Source: Clostridia bacterium
GTDB lineage: Bacteria; Bacillota; Clostridia; Acetivibrionales; DSM-27016
Direction: 5' to 3'
DNA: 64,000 nucleotides
Assembly (NCBI GenBank): GCA_026414765.1
Contig: JAOAIJ010000042.1
Coordinates: 62,001 to 126,000, forward strand
The notes under the pieces were generated by a model. That model worked only from the letters and a program-made list of their open reading frames with translations. It searched no databases and was not told the origin of the DNA. Every line of letters begins with the position of its first letter. Within the stretch, counting starts at the first letter, position 1. Below are positions 53,648 through 63,602 of this stretch, piece after piece. Both the position numbers and the translations under genes were made by a program.

Positions 53648-54508
53648 TCAACCTCTGAAAATAATCTTCAGTATGAAAAGCAGGAGAAAAGAAATTACTA
53701 AAAGTAATATTGAAACAGAAGCAGCCAACATTATATCCGTTTGCAGGAGAGTATATATTTGAAGTGGAATCGTACGGGTTATTCCGCTCATATTCCCAGC
53801 AAACATTATCGTAGCTCCGAACTCGCCCAATGCCCTTGTCCACGAAAGCATAAGCCCGGCTATCAAAGGCTTTGCCAGCATGGGAATTATTACTCTTATA
53901 AATGTCTCCACTTTCCCCAAGCCAAGCAGATAGGAAACTTCAAATATTTCAGCGTCAATTGTGTCCATACCTGTTTTCAATACTTGTATGTAGAAGCCTG
54001 ATGCAACAAAAAACTGTGATAAAACAACCGCAGCAGGGGTAAAAACCACTTCAATATTCAGCCGGTCAAGACAGGCTCCTATAAACCCTGTTCTACCAAA
54101 CGCCAGGAGCAGGCCGATTCCTGCAACAGCCGGAGGTAATACAGTAGGCATACATACCAGGATCTCCAGTATCTTCGAAAATGTATTTTCTTTTTTGGTT
54201 GACAGGTAAAACACTACAGGCGTGCATATTAAGAAAATAAGCAGGACAGTAAAAAGAGTGGTTTGGGTACTTATCCTCAAAGCAGCCATATTATCAGTTT
54301 TTGCAAGCGAAGAAAAGATGTTTTTTATACCTGCTGAAGAAAAAATGGCATAAATCGGGATAGCAATCACTATAAAGTACAGAATACTAAAAAGCAATGT
54401 TACGGGACGCAATAACCATTCCCTGTCAAATCTCAGCCTATGAACCGCTGCAACATTTTCTACATGCATTTTCCCATAGGTACAATTCCCATTTACTGTC
54501 CTTTCCAT
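53648..54508 (-). CDS. modB: Molybdate ABC transporter permease
   Basis: About 286 residues. Five or six membrane helices and the EAA loop of binding-protein-dependent permeases (EVSYLLGLGKVETFIRVIIPMLAKPLIAGLMLSWTRALGEFGAT) match ModB. It forms the molybdate channel with a ModC ATPase that is not in this window. The start is uncertain: several in-frame codons from 54526 to 54508, none with a strong ribosome site. Placement between nifN-B and nifV agrees with C. pasteurianum and supplies Mo for FeMo-cofactor. Confidence 0.92.
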   Translation of the reverse strand: MERTVNGNCTYGKMHVENVAAVHRLRFDREWLLRPVTLLFSILYFIVIAIPIYAIFSSAGIKNIFSSLAKTDNMAALRISTQTTLFTVLLIFLICTPVVFYLSTKKENTFSKILEILVCMPTVLPPAVAGIGLLLAFGRTGFIGACLDRLNIEVVFTPAAVVLSQFFVASGFYIQVLKTGMDTIDAEIFEVSYLLGLGKVETFIRVIIPMLAKPLIAGLMLSWTRALGEFGATIMFAGNMSGITRTIPLQIYTLLQTDIMLAASVSILLLVISFLLLFILKIIFRG

Positions 54509-54599
54509 AAACCCACATCCCATCAACTTAATAATGCTTTGTATTTATAAAAGAAAACAAAACCTGCAATGTGTTACAATTGATCATTAACATCATAAT

Positions 54600-55412
54600 C
54601 TAGTCATCAGTAATAAAATTATGCTTTTTCAAAATTTCCTTCCCTCTGTCGGATAATAAAAAATTGAAGAATTTAAGGGCTTCCGTATTGCTCTCGGAGT
54701 CTTTTAAAACGGCTGCCGGGTAATCTGAGCTGAATCTTTCAAAAACAGGCAGACTTATATATTCAATCTTTCCTGATAAAGCCCTAGTAATATCCGTCCT
54801 ATAGACAATACCAACATCCACTTCATTTAACACGACCTTACCGACAACATCCTTAACATTAAGCTCTATGGTTTTTATATTACTTTCTATCCTGCTTTTT
54901 TCCTCATCATCCATTTCACCATTGCCCAAAGCCTCTTCAACCACCTGTTCCCAGTACATCCCTACAGGTACGCTTTTGTCACCTACAGCAATTTTCATAC
55001 CATCCGCGGCTAAATCACCCAGTTTTTTTACACTGTAACTGCTGCTTGAATTTTTGATCAGTACAAGTTTGTTTTTTGCAAATATTGAATATTTATTTAG
55101 GTATCCCTTTTCTTTAAGTTCATTAATATATCTGGTATTTGCGCTTGCAAATATATCAGCTTTCACACCATTTTCAACCGACGTCTTCAATACCTGGCTT
55201 CCAGCAAAATTAAAGACAACTTTCGCTCTGCCGTTTTCAAGCCCTTCAAATTCAGCTCCCAGTTCAGTAAAACTCTCGGTAAGGCTTGCTGCAGCAAATA
55301 CTATGATTTCCTGCGGTTTATCCTGGTCAACATGTGTTTTTCCAATCCCGCAACCAATAAATATATATGAAAAAACTATACAGGTAAAATACACACATAT
55401 TCTTTTAGCCAT
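54600..55412 (-). CDS. modA: Molybdate-binding lipoprotein
   Basis: The protein has 270 residues. A signal peptide ends in a lipobox (FIGC at about residues 18-21). The mature part is a periplasmic binding protein fold: EIIVFAAASLTESFTELG, FNFAGSQVL, ADIFASANTRYINEL, GDKSVPVGMYWEQV and VLNEVDVGIVYRTDI, which match ModA residues that hold the oxyanion. The protein presents molybdate to ModB. ATG 55412 has GAGGTTGGGG upstream and the gene starts 10 bases after the ferredoxin stop. Confidence 0.93.
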   Translation of the reverse strand: MAKRICVYFTCIVFSYIFIGCGIGKTHVDQDKPQEIIVFAAASLTESFTELGAEFEGLENGRAKVVFNFAGSQVLKTSVENGVKADIFASANTRYINELKEKGYLNKYSIFAKNKLVLIKNSSSSYSVKKLGDLAADGMKIAVGDKSVPVGMYWEQVVEEALGNGEMDDEEKSRIESNIKTIELNVKDVVGKVVLNEVDVGIVYRTDITRALSGKIEYISLPVFERFSSDYPAAVLKDSESNTEALKFFNFLLSDRGKEILKKHNFITDD

Positions 55413-55422
55413 TTCCCCAACC

Positions 55423-55734
55423 TCATCTTATTTCGAGTCTCTCAACCTTTTTGCCATTTTCAAAATGAGATTCTACAATTTCTGCTACATCCCCGGCAGT
55501 CACTTCCTTGTACCATACTCCTTCAGGATAAACAACCACGATAGTACCCGTGCTGCATATTCCGAAGCATCCTGTATTTGTTACCATTACCTCCCCCGAC
55601 AACTCTCTGCTGTCGATCTCTTCCATTAACGCCTGGACTATTCCCACTGAGTCCTTTGAATGGCAATATCCCTTCTGCTGCCCATTAATCCTTGAACTTG
55701 TACAAACAAATACGTGATATTTTGGTTTTACCAT
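55423..55734 (-). CDS. Thioredoxin-like [2Fe-2S] ferredoxin
   Basis: The protein has 103 residues, nearly collinear with the 2Fe-2S ferredoxin of C. pasteurianum. Cysteines lie at 11 and 24 (CTSSRINGQQKGYC) and 56 and 60 (TGCFGICS), the four ligands known there. The non-ligand Cys14 of that protein is Ser here. The C. pasteurianum protein is known to associate with the nitrogenase MoFe protein. It starts at ATG 55734 with GGAGAG seven bases upstream, 45 bases after nifN-B. Confidence 0.92.
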   Translation of the reverse strand: MVKPKYHVFVCTSSRINGQQKGYCHSKDSVGIVQALMEEIDSRELSGEVMVTNTGCFGICSTGTIVVVYPEGVWYKEVTAGDVAEIVESHFENGKKVERLEIR

Positions 55735-55779
55735 GATTGCACTCTCCTCTTATATCCTTAATAAATACGCTGGTCAGAC

Positions 55780-58398
55780 TTATACTACACCTGCCATATG
55801 CTCTTCTTTATCCACGATTTCGGTTATAGCCTGTCTAATAGCATCCTCAACCGGACTGCATACCTGGATAACCCTGATATTTTTTTCTTCGAGCCTTTTC
55901 ATAGGACCGTACCCTATCCGCATTACAAGGATCGCATTGCAGTCCTCAATCATTTTTATAATACTGGTGATTTTGGTTTCCTCGCTGTCACATTCTTCCC
56001 CGCCGTCACAATATTTTATAACACGGCGTTTTTCTATAAAGCTTATGGCTGAATCAATATATCCATATATATGAAACTCCTCTGCATGCCCGAAATGCTG
56101 GTCAACAAGCACACCCGACTTAGTGGCGACAGCAAAGGTATAGGAGGCCTTTTTACTTTCCTTTACCTTTATGCTGCATCCCCCGCATTTGCTGCTTCTG
56201 AATTCGGATGACCGGTCCTGTCCCAATGTGCCGACAGCGTCAGCCCTGCACTGTTTACAATGGTACATCTGCTTCAAATCAATTTCACATCTTTTTCGTA
56301 AAGCATTGAGTTCAATGTTGTTTGTCATTGGCATATTTTCAAAAACACTTCCTTTTGCAGGTATAAGAGGCATTATATTTGTCATGAAAGCACCACATTC
56401 TTTGGCTTTCTTCACAACCAAGCCGATGTGATCATCGTTTATTCCCTTTATCATTACAATGTTTACTTTGCATACAACACCTTTCCACGAAAGATATTTC
56501 AGACCTGCCAGCTGGTTTGCTATCAAAACTTCAGCAGCGTACTTTCCTGTAAGTTTAGAACCCATATAGTTTACTTCTTTATATATTTTTGCACCTATCT
56601 CAGCATCAATTGCATTTATGGTTATAGTAACGTGTGATACCCCAAGCTTTATAATTTCTTCTGCATAGAACGGAAGCATCAATCCATTAGTGGATAGACA
56701 AAAGGTAATATCAGGCTCCGCTTCCCTTATCAGCTTTACAGCTTTCCTTGTGTTCTCAAAGTCAGCCAGTGCATCACCAGGTCCCGCAATTCCTACTACT
56801 CTCAGATTGTCGATCTTTTCTCTTATCAGTACAAATTTTGCTGCTGCTGCTTCCGGAGACAGTACTTCACTTGTTACCCCAGGCCTGCTTTCATTTACAC
56901 AATCAAACTTTCTATTGCAGTAGTTGCAGGATATGTTGCATGCAGGCGCTACAGGTATATGCATCCTTGCATTGCTGCATGCCCCGCCCGAGAAGCAGGG
57001 ATGCGATGCTGTTTTATCCTCTTTTCCCATACCTTCATATCCCCTTCCGTCGAAGTATTTGCTAAACATAACTGACCTGTATTTCTCATATTTCTTTTCG
57101 AGAAGTGTGTTGGTTATCTCATCCAAAAGCCTTAATGTCCCGCTGTACCCGGTATATGCCAGTCTTTGTCCTCCTACCCTGTCGTGAATAGGGAATCCTG
57201 CTCTGACTAGCGGAACACCCTCTTTTTCAGTAATCATCTTGCCATCCGAGTTCCCTATAAGGATATTGGCATTCAATTCTTTAACATACGACTGTATTGT
57301 TTCAAAGTCAGTTTCGTCAATAACTACAGGTGCTTCATTGTTCCGAATGCCTTCCACAAGCTGCTTTAAAACCTTATTCTGACTCCCGGTGCTTATGAGA
57401 ACAGGCGTTATTCCATTTTCAAGGCACATGCTGCTGATTGCAAACACCAGTTCAGGCTCACCATATATGACTGCTCTGCCTTCAGCATTATGTTTATGTG
57501 AATCAATCATTCCATCTAGGAGTCTCCCCCGTTCTTCCTGCAAGGAAGGCGGTACAGGTTTTCCTGCCAGTTTTGAAAGAATATTGATAAACTTATCTGT
57601 ATTTCTGACCCCTATCGGCAGCGGACACCGGAACAACGGAACATTGAAATTTTCCTTCAAAAACACGCCTGGCGATATGCTTTCAGGGATTGTAAGCCCC
57701 AGTTCTATCGTCGCTATGGCTCCTCCCATCATCTTTATGTCCTGCAGCCTGGTACCTCCTTCAGGTATTCTTTTAAAATCTTTATTATAGGGTGAATCCA
57801 ACGTTCTGGATACATCAGGAAGCAATACATAATCTATATTGAACGCTTCTAAAATAGCCTTGATGTTTCTTACGTCTCCGGGATTTAAACTGGGAGTTAT
57901 AATGTTAATCCTTTTATTTGGTTTGTCGTCTGCTGAAAATTCCTTCACTATACCTGTTAATGCAGCAAAGTATCCTTCAAATTGTGTACCCCCGTAGCCT
58001 GGGGTACAGAGCGGAACTACAAAGCACCTTTCCAGGCCTTCTTCCTCCATGTATTCCCGGGTGATCCTTTTAATGTCCTCTCCTATGGTTTCCGCCAGAC
58101 AGGTTGTTGCTACGCCGATTATCTCAGGATTATAGAGCCTTATAACATTCCTGAGTGCTTTTTTTAAGTTGCTCTCACCGCCGTAAACCGTGCCCTCTTC
58201 ATTCAGTGAGGAGGATGCTACATCTATGGGTTCATTATAATGTCCGGCCATATGCCTTCTGATGTAAGTACTGCAACCTTGGGAACCATGGAGGATAATC
58301 ATGCTGTTTCCTATGCCTTTAATGGCTGATACAGCCCCCATCGGCATGCACATCTTACAGGGATTTATATTTAAATTTACAAAATTGCGGTTTTTCAT
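55780..58398 (-). CDS. nifN-B: NifN-NifB fusion (FeMo-cofactor assembly), with NifX-like tail
   Basis: The protein has 872 residues. Residues 1 to about 440 are NifN-like (NPCKMCMPMGAVSAIKG, HGSQGCSTYIRRH, ATTCLAETIGEDI), the scaffold subunit that pairs with NifE. From about 470 a NifB radical SAM domain follows, with CNISCNYCNRKFDC (CxxxCxxC), the enzyme that builds the 8Fe-9S-C core. The last 110 residues (FAVATKSGVLVDQHFGHAEEF) are a NifX/NafY-type cofactor-binding domain. The fusion is characteristic of clostridial nif operons. ATG 58398 has GGAGG upstream. Confidence 0.95.
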   Translation of the reverse strand: MKNRNFVNLNINPCKMCMPMGAVSAIKGIGNSMIILHGSQGCSTYIRRHMAGHYNEPIDVASSSLNEEGTVYGGESNLKKALRNVIRLYNPEIIGVATTCLAETIGEDIKRITREYMEEEGLERCFVVPLCTPGYGGTQFEGYFAALTGIVKEFSADDKPNKRINIITPSLNPGDVRNIKAILEAFNIDYVLLPDVSRTLDSPYNKDFKRIPEGGTRLQDIKMMGGAIATIELGLTIPESISPGVFLKENFNVPLFRCPLPIGVRNTDKFINILSKLAGKPVPPSLQEERGRLLDGMIDSHKHNAEGRAVIYGEPELVFAISSMCLENGITPVLISTGSQNKVLKQLVEGIRNNEAPVVIDETDFETIQSYVKELNANILIGNSDGKMITEKEGVPLVRAGFPIHDRVGGQRLAYTGYSGTLRLLDEITNTLLEKKYEKYRSVMFSKYFDGRGYEGMGKEDKTASHPCFSGGACSNARMHIPVAPACNISCNYCNRKFDCVNESRPGVTSEVLSPEAAAAKFVLIREKIDNLRVVGIAGPGDALADFENTRKAVKLIREAEPDITFCLSTNGLMLPFYAEEIIKLGVSHVTITINAIDAEIGAKIYKEVNYMGSKLTGKYAAEVLIANQLAGLKYLSWKGVVCKVNIVMIKGINDDHIGLVVKKAKECGAFMTNIMPLIPAKGSVFENMPMTNNIELNALRKRCEIDLKQMYHCKQCRADAVGTLGQDRSSEFRSSKCGGCSIKVKESKKASYTFAVATKSGVLVDQHFGHAEEFHIYGYIDSAISFIEKRRVIKYCDGGEECDSEETKITSIIKMIEDCNAILVMRIGYGPMKRLEEKNIRVIQVCSPVEDAIRQAITEIVDKEEHMAGVV

Positions 58399-58424
58399 AG
58401 TTAACCTCCAGTTCCAGCAGCTTA

Positions 58425-59813
58425 TTATGCTTCATTCAACAGTTCCCATACCGGGCTGTTTATAGTCCGATCAACTTCTTTTGCAAAATTGACCGCACCT
58501 TCAAATCCGCATAGGGGATGTTTTCTTTCATGGTTATGGTCACAAAATGCAATCCCGAGCTTGTAAGCCAGAGGCCTTTCCTTGACACCGCCAACCAGAA
58601 TGTCAGCGCCTTTTTCTTTTATAAACCTCTCAAGCTCTGCCGGGTTTGTATCATCCAGTATTACAGTTCCAGGCTTTGACAAGCTTTTAATTATTTCGTA
58701 TTCATCCTTTTTTCCTGTTTGTGTTCCAACCATAACTGTCTCAATTCCCAAATCCTCAAACTGTTTTATTAGAGATATTGCTTTAAACCCTCCACCCACA
58801 TATATAGCCGCTTTTTTACCTTTTAGCCTGTTTTTGTACGGATTTAGCCGGGCATGTGCTTCTGCCTCCCATTGCGCTATAAGCTCCCTGGCTTTTTGTA
58901 CAGTTTGCGGGTCTTTAACTGCTTCTGCAACCCTTATCAGCGAATTTTTTGTATCTTCAATACCAAAAAAACTTACCTTGATAAAGGGTATGCCGTACCT
59001 TGCCTCCATCTCCCTGGCAAGATACGTCATTGACCCTGCACACTGTACTATATTTAATGACGAACCGGTTGCTTTAATAATTTCTTTGCATCTTGAGTCC
59101 CCTGTAATTTTAGCTGTAACTTCAATTCCAATCTCTTTCAGGTAGTTTGTTATGATCCACATTTCTCCGGCCAGATTAAAATCGCCGAGAAAATTAATAC
59201 CCCTAGCCCGTGGTAAACCACTCCTATACTTTACATTTTCAAGCTGTACCGGCTTATCAACGTGCGAATACTCCATAAGTTGTATCAGCGCATTGCAAGC
59301 TGCCTTGTAGCCCATGGATTTATTGCCCGCAAAACCACTTGATTTCACTGGAATGACCCTTATGGAATGCTTCTTTTCCGCAGCCTTGCATACACTTTCA
59401 ATGTCATCCCCTATTACACCCACAATACATGTAGCGTATACAAAAATGTATTCTGCATTAAACTTTTCAACAATTTCATCTATTGCTCCAGCTAATTTTT
59501 TTTCTCCTCCAAAAATGACATCATTCTCCCTGAGGTCTGTTGAAAAGCTGTTTCTATAGGTTTCCGGCCCGCTTGACAGACTTCCTCTTATATCCCATGT
59601 ATAGCTTGCGCATCCGATAGGGCCATGAACTATATGAAAAGCGTCAGTGATGGGATTGAGCACAACTCTTGCTCCGCAGTATACACATGCGCGCTGGCTT
59701 ACAGAGCCTGCCACACTGTCTGCTTCACACTTGATATTTCCTCCCTTTTCACTATTACAGCATATAGATGCTTTTCTTTCATCCAGTATCGCTACTCCTG
59801 GATTGCTTCTCAT
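58425..59813 (-). CDS. nifE: Nitrogenase cofactor scaffold protein NifE
   Basis: About 462 residues. It keeps NifD-like cysteines and context: RACVYCGARVVLNPITDAFHIVHGPIGCASYTWD, FVYATCIVGVIGDDI and IVQCAGSMTYL. With NifN it forms the scaffold on which the NifB product receives Mo and homocitrate. I take ATG 59813, preceded by GAGGGTG seven bases upstream; the open frame to 59852 begins with GTG and no ribosome site. It follows nifK by 41 bases. Confidence 0.94.
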   Translation of the reverse strand: MRSNPGVAILDERKASICCNSEKGGNIKCEADSVAGSVSQRACVYCGARVVLNPITDAFHIVHGPIGCASYTWDIRGSLSSGPETYRNSFSTDLRENDVIFGGEKKLAGAIDEIVEKFNAEYIFVYATCIVGVIGDDIESVCKAAEKKHSIRVIPVKSSGFAGNKSMGYKAACNALIQLMEYSHVDKPVQLENVKYRSGLPRARGINFLGDFNLAGEMWIITNYLKEIGIEVTAKITGDSRCKEIIKATGSSLNIVQCAGSMTYLAREMEARYGIPFIKVSFFGIEDTKNSLIRVAEAVKDPQTVQKARELIAQWEAEAHARLNPYKNRLKGKKAAIYVGGGFKAISLIKQFEDLGIETVMVGTQTGKKDEYEIIKSLSKPGTVILDDTNPAELERFIKEKGADILVGGVKERPLAYKLGIAFCDHNHERKHPLCGFEGAVNFAKEVDRTINSPVWELLNEA

Positions 59814-59854
59814 AACAGTCACCCTCTCTATAATTTGTTTAACCCTACCCACTG

Positions 59855-61216
59855 CTACATAATAAGCTCCATATCCTCATCTGCACAATCTCTGTCTTGC
59901 CTGTCAAGCAGTGTATTACTTATCATCTCTATCAACCTCATGGCACCCTTGTAGCCTACTATAGGCATATAGGAATGAACACTCCTGTCAAGGATGGGAA
60001 ATCCAACCCTTACAAAGGGTATATCCTCTGCCCGTGATATATACTTGCCATAAGTGGTACCTAAAAGCAGATCAACAGCTTCTTCCTTTATCCACTGGTG
60101 AAGTGTGAATAAATCTCCCCCACTCTTCACCTTTCCTTCTATCCCGGCTTCCTTCAGCATATCTCCTACGCTTCTTTCAAAAGCCTCTCCCGGTGTTCCT
60201 GTAAGTACATATTTCGGTATCATTCCAAGATTTATGGCAAATTCAGTAAGAGCTGTCACCACATCAGGGTCTCCAAAGATTGCACAAGTTTTACCATGAT
60301 AATGGTAGTGACAATCAACCATAACATCCACAACCTGGCCCCGTTCCTCCTCAAGCTCTTGAGGAATCTGCTTTCCAGTTAGCTTGGAAAGAGCCATCAG
60401 GAAGTCATCTGTCGCTTTGATGCCAATCGGAGTTTTTAATACCCTTGCAGGAACCTTGCATTTTTTTTCAAGCTCATATGCACCGTCTGAAGCTGCAAAA
60501 TATCCAAAGGCCAAAGTAGCTGTTGAATTTCCTGCATCAATGATTTCCTGCGGCTTTGTGCCTCCCGAAGGATACATTTCATACTTTCCTGTCATCGGCG
60601 CGTCAAGCACTCCGCTGGTATCCGGCAGCATGATAAATTCAATTCCCATAGTTTTTATGATCCTCTTCATTTCCCGCATGTCTCCCGGATTTACAAAGCC
60701 GGGTATTATGTTGATTTTCCCATTGCTGCTTCCGCTTTTCACAGAAAGGTATTTCACCATAGCCTTAACCATATTTGAAAATCCGGTTATATGTGAGCCG
60801 ACATAGCTGGGCGTATTGGCATGAATAACTATCTTCCCTTCCGGCACCTGTGACTGCATTATGAATGTCGGAATATCGTCTCCTATCGTTTCGGAAAGAC
60901 ATGTTGTATGAATAGCAACAACATCCGGATCATAGATTGAGAATATATTTTTTATAGCTGTTTTCAGGTTTGCACCCCCTCCAAAGACAGATGCACCTTC
61001 TGTAAAAGAGCTTGTTGAAGCCATTACAGGATCCCTGAAATTCCTGGTCAAAAACTTTCTGTGATATGCACAGCACCCCTGTGAGCCATGGCTGTGAGGC
61101 AGGCATCTGTGTATCCCCAGAGCTGCGTACATGGCACCTACAGGTTGGCATGTTTTAGCAGGATTTATTACCAATGCTTCTCTTTTCACATAATCTTTCG
61201 GTGTATTATCCAACAT
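59855..61216 (-). CDS. nifK: Nitrogenase MoFe protein beta chain NifK
   Basis: About 453 residues. P-cluster cysteines are seen in NPAKTCQPVGAMYAALG, HGSQGCCAYHRKF and TTCLSETIGDD, with TPSYVGSHITGF nearby. The chain lacks the N-terminal extension of about 50 residues found in proteobacterial NifK, as does the clostridial form. With NifD it makes the MoFe protein. ATG 61216 (MLDNTP) has GGGGGG at good spacing; ATG 61222 is also in frame. It overlaps the end of nifD by 11 bases. Confidence 0.96.
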   Translation of the reverse strand: MLDNTPKDYVKREALVINPAKTCQPVGAMYAALGIHRCLPHSHGSQGCCAYHRKFLTRNFRDPVMASTSSFTEGASVFGGGANLKTAIKNIFSIYDPDVVAIHTTCLSETIGDDIPTFIMQSQVPEGKIVIHANTPSYVGSHITGFSNMVKAMVKYLSVKSGSSNGKINIIPGFVNPGDMREMKRIIKTMGIEFIMLPDTSGVLDAPMTGKYEMYPSGGTKPQEIIDAGNSTATLAFGYFAASDGAYELEKKCKVPARVLKTPIGIKATDDFLMALSKLTGKQIPQELEEERGQVVDVMVDCHYHYHGKTCAIFGDPDVVTALTEFAINLGMIPKYVLTGTPGEAFERSVGDMLKEAGIEGKVKSGGDLFTLHQWIKEEAVDLLLGTTYGKYISRAEDIPFVRVGFPILDRSVHSYMPIVGYKGAMRLIEMISNTLLDRQDRDCADEDMELIM

Positions 61217-62816
61217 TTTCATTCCCCCCTATATAACTTCCTTCAATCAATGGTTCCATTTTCCACGGAGGATTAACAAACTTCCAGGAAGGTGTGGTAA
61301 GTCCCATTACAATATCCCTTGCAAAGTTCACAGCCCCTCTAAAACCAGCGTATGGGCCGCTGTAATCATAGGAATGCAGCTGTTTTGAGAAAATCCCGGC
61401 TTTGTGTGCTACATATTTATCCTTTATTCCCGAACAGAAGATATCTGGTTTCAGCATCCTCAAAAATTCTTCTGTCTCATAATGGTTTAAATCATCAACG
61501 ACAATACTTCCATTTTTCATATCTTTCATCATTCCTGCATAATAGTTCAACGGAATTTCATCTTTCAGTTTTTCATATCTTTCATTAGATAAAACTACTC
61601 TATAATGCTTCTCATCGGGCTCCAGTTCCAGATTCTCTATGTTTTTGCTGTCAGCATCTTCCTTTATGAGAGGTATAGCTTCTCTGCCCTCGTAATCATC
61701 CCTGTGTGCAAATTCATATCCTGCAAGTATTGTCTCAACTCCGAGATCTTCAAGCAGCTTGTGATAGTGATGCGCCCTTGACCCTCCGACAAAAAGCGCC
61801 GCTGTCTTTCCACTACAGATACTCTTGTATGTTGACATCTGTGGAGTTATGTCAGCAAGTTCTTCCTCTATAACCTCTTCAGTCCTTTTTATCAGAGCAG
61901 GGTCATCGAAATATTTTGCAATATCCCTCAAGCTCTTGATTGTACTCTTTACTCCAATAAAATTTACCTTTATCCAGTCTGTTCCGTATTTTGTTTTCAT
62001 CATTTCGCCGATATAGTTGATCGAGCGGTGGCACTGCACTACATTAAGATCTGCCATATGAGCATTTTTCAATTGCTCTACAGTACCATTCCCGGTCATC
62101 ATAGATACAATATTGTAGCCGATTTTCTTTAAAATCCTTTCAAGCTCCCAGCCGTCTCCGCCTATATTGTATTCCCCCAGGACATTTATGGAGAATTTAC
62201 CTGCCACAGCATCTCCTGTGCCGATAATATGCCTGATAAGCCCATTATTCGCAATATGATGTCCTCCTGACTGGCTTACACCTTTGTATCCCTCACAGCT
62301 GAATGCCAGTACTTTGATTCCGTATTCCTTTTGTGCCCATGCAGCAACCGCATTTATATCATCTCCAATCAGACCGACAGGACATGTGGAGCATATCATT
62401 ACAGTCTTGGGTTTGAAAATTTCTACCGCTTCTGTTATAGCCTTTCTAAGCTTTTTTTCGCCCCCGAAAACTATATCGCCTTCCTGTAAATCTGTTGAAA
62501 AGCAGTAGTTAAGAAGATTCATTCCGCCGTCTTCAGATCTCCCTTTGTTCCTTCTTGTACCCCACGTATAATATCCACAACCTATAGGACCGTGTGTCAA
62601 AATTACTGCATCCCTCAGAGGTCCAAGTACAACACCCTTGCATCCAGCATAGCAGCAGCCTCTGTTGGTTATGATTCCGGGAATAGTCCTTGTATTGGCA
62701 GTTATGGTTTGCTGCTCCTGTTCCACCCCACTGTTCTTTACCAGAATGTGTTCCTTCCTGTTTTTGAAAACACCCGCAGGGTAATTCTCAATAATTCTTC
62801 CCAATTTTCCTCTCAT
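61206..62816 (-). CDS. nifD: Nitrogenase MoFe protein alpha chain NifD
   Basis: The protein has 536 residues, longer than the about 490 of Azotobacter type owing to an insertion at about 370-430, the hallmark of clostridial MoFe proteins. P-cluster ligands lie in NRGCCYAGCKG, GPIGCGYYTWG and ICSTCPVGLIGDD; the FeMo-cofactor Cys in VVQCHRSINYIG and the His in LHSYDYSGPYAGF. Reduces N2 with electrons from NifH. ATG 62816 has GGAGG upstream. Confidence 0.97.
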   Translation of the reverse strand: MRGKLGRIIENYPAGVFKNRKEHILVKNSGVEQEQQTITANTRTIPGIITNRGCCYAGCKGVVLGPLRDAVILTHGPIGCGYYTWGTRRNKGRSEDGGMNLLNYCFSTDLQEGDIVFGGEKKLRKAITEAVEIFKPKTVMICSTCPVGLIGDDINAVAAWAQKEYGIKVLAFSCEGYKGVSQSGGHHIANNGLIRHIIGTGDAVAGKFSINVLGEYNIGGDGWELERILKKIGYNIVSMMTGNGTVEQLKNAHMADLNVVQCHRSINYIGEMMKTKYGTDWIKVNFIGVKSTIKSLRDIAKYFDDPALIKRTEEVIEEELADITPQMSTYKSICSGKTAALFVGGSRAHHYHKLLEDLGVETILAGYEFAHRDDYEGREAIPLIKEDADSKNIENLELEPDEKHYRVVLSNERYEKLKDEIPLNYYAGMMKDMKNGSIVVDDLNHYETEEFLRMLKPDIFCSGIKDKYVAHKAGIFSKQLHSYDYSGPYAGFRGAVNFARDIVMGLTTPSWKFVNPPWKMEPLIEGSYIGGNENVG

Positions 62817-62833
62817 TGTGATTCCCTCCGTTT

Positions 62834-63217
62834 TCAGACTGCATCTTCTCCCATTTCACCTGTTCTGATTCTTACTGTTTCAGAAACCGGCATTACAAAT
62901 ATCTTCCCATCGCCAGGATTTCCTTTGCTGTTCACTCTGATTATGGTATCAACCGCTTTTTTTACTTCATCATCCTTTACTACAAGCGAAAGAAGCCTTT
63001 TAGGTATTAATCTGTGCTCTTCAGTGATAGTCTCTGCAACTACCGGCGGCGCACTTTGCATTCCCGTTATCATGTTCTGAATCAGAGAAAAATCTACTTT
63101 CTTTCGGCCCCGCCCTATCACCTTACGACAGTTTAGTGCCGGAAACCCATCTGCCAGAAGGGCTTGCTTAGTCTGGTTAATCATATTCATTCTAATAACA
63201 GCCATAACTTCTTTCAT
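62834..63217 (-). CDS. nifI2: PII-like nitrogenase regulator NifI2
   Basis: The protein has 127 residues with a PII fold: MAVIRMNMINQTKQALLADGFPALNCRKVIGRGRK, a T-loop-like middle, and GNPGDGKIFVMPVSETVRIRTGE at the C-terminus. The insert LIPKRLLSLVVKDDEVKKAV fits NifI2. With NifI1 it binds NifDK and switches nitrogenase off when ammonium is present; 2-oxoglutarate reverses this. GGGGGAG precedes ATG 63217. Confidence 0.93.
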   Translation of the reverse strand: MKEVMAVIRMNMINQTKQALLADGFPALNCRKVIGRGRKKVDFSLIQNMITGMQSAPPVVAETITEEHRLIPKRLLSLVVKDDEVKKAVDTIIRVNSKGNPGDGKIFVMPVSETVRIRTGEMGEDAV

Positions 63218-63232
63218 AACAGCTCCCCCTTT

Positions 63233-63559
63233 CTAAAGTTGGTTTACACCGGAGCTTATCGTATAAGCTTCCTCCACAGGACTGACAAATATTTTCCCAT
63301 CACCGAATGCACCCTTTTCGCCTGTTTTTGCATTTTTCATAATTATTTTTATTACATCATCCTTATCTTCGTCTTTTACAACCATCATCAGCATTTCTTT
63401 TGGAATCTCATCATAAAATACATCTCCAACTTTTACTCCTCTTTGTTTGCCACGACCCATAACATCCATCTTCGTCACAGCTGGAAAACCCGCATCACAT
63501 AATTCTGACAATACTGCTCCAACTTTTTCGGGCCTGATAATTGCTCTTATCATCAACAT
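63233..63559 (-). CDS. nifI1: PII-like nitrogenase regulator NifI1
   Basis: The protein has 108 residues, a PII homologue (MIRAIIRPEKVGAVLSELCDAGFPAVTKMDVMGRGKQRG, GAFGDGKIFVSPVEEAYTISSG). It forms the regulatory complex with NifI2. Its place between nifH and nifD is the arrangement of archaeal and clostridial nif operons. AGGAG precedes ATG 63559; 43 bases separate it from nifH. Confidence 0.93.
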   Translation of the reverse strand: MLMIRAIIRPEKVGAVLSELCDAGFPAVTKMDVMGRGKQRGVKVGDVFYDEIPKEMLMMVVKDEDKDDVIKIIMKNAKTGEKGAFGDGKIFVSPVEEAYTISSGVNQL

Positions 63560-63602
63560 AGGAATCTCCTCCTTGTATTTATTAATTCTTCAGCCTGTCT
63601 TG

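Noticed and set aside
53631..53843. N-terminal extension of NifV-omega up to 53843
   Set aside because: It runs antiparallel to no gene but inside modB in another frame, has no family similarity, and a strong ribosome site supports ATG 53630.
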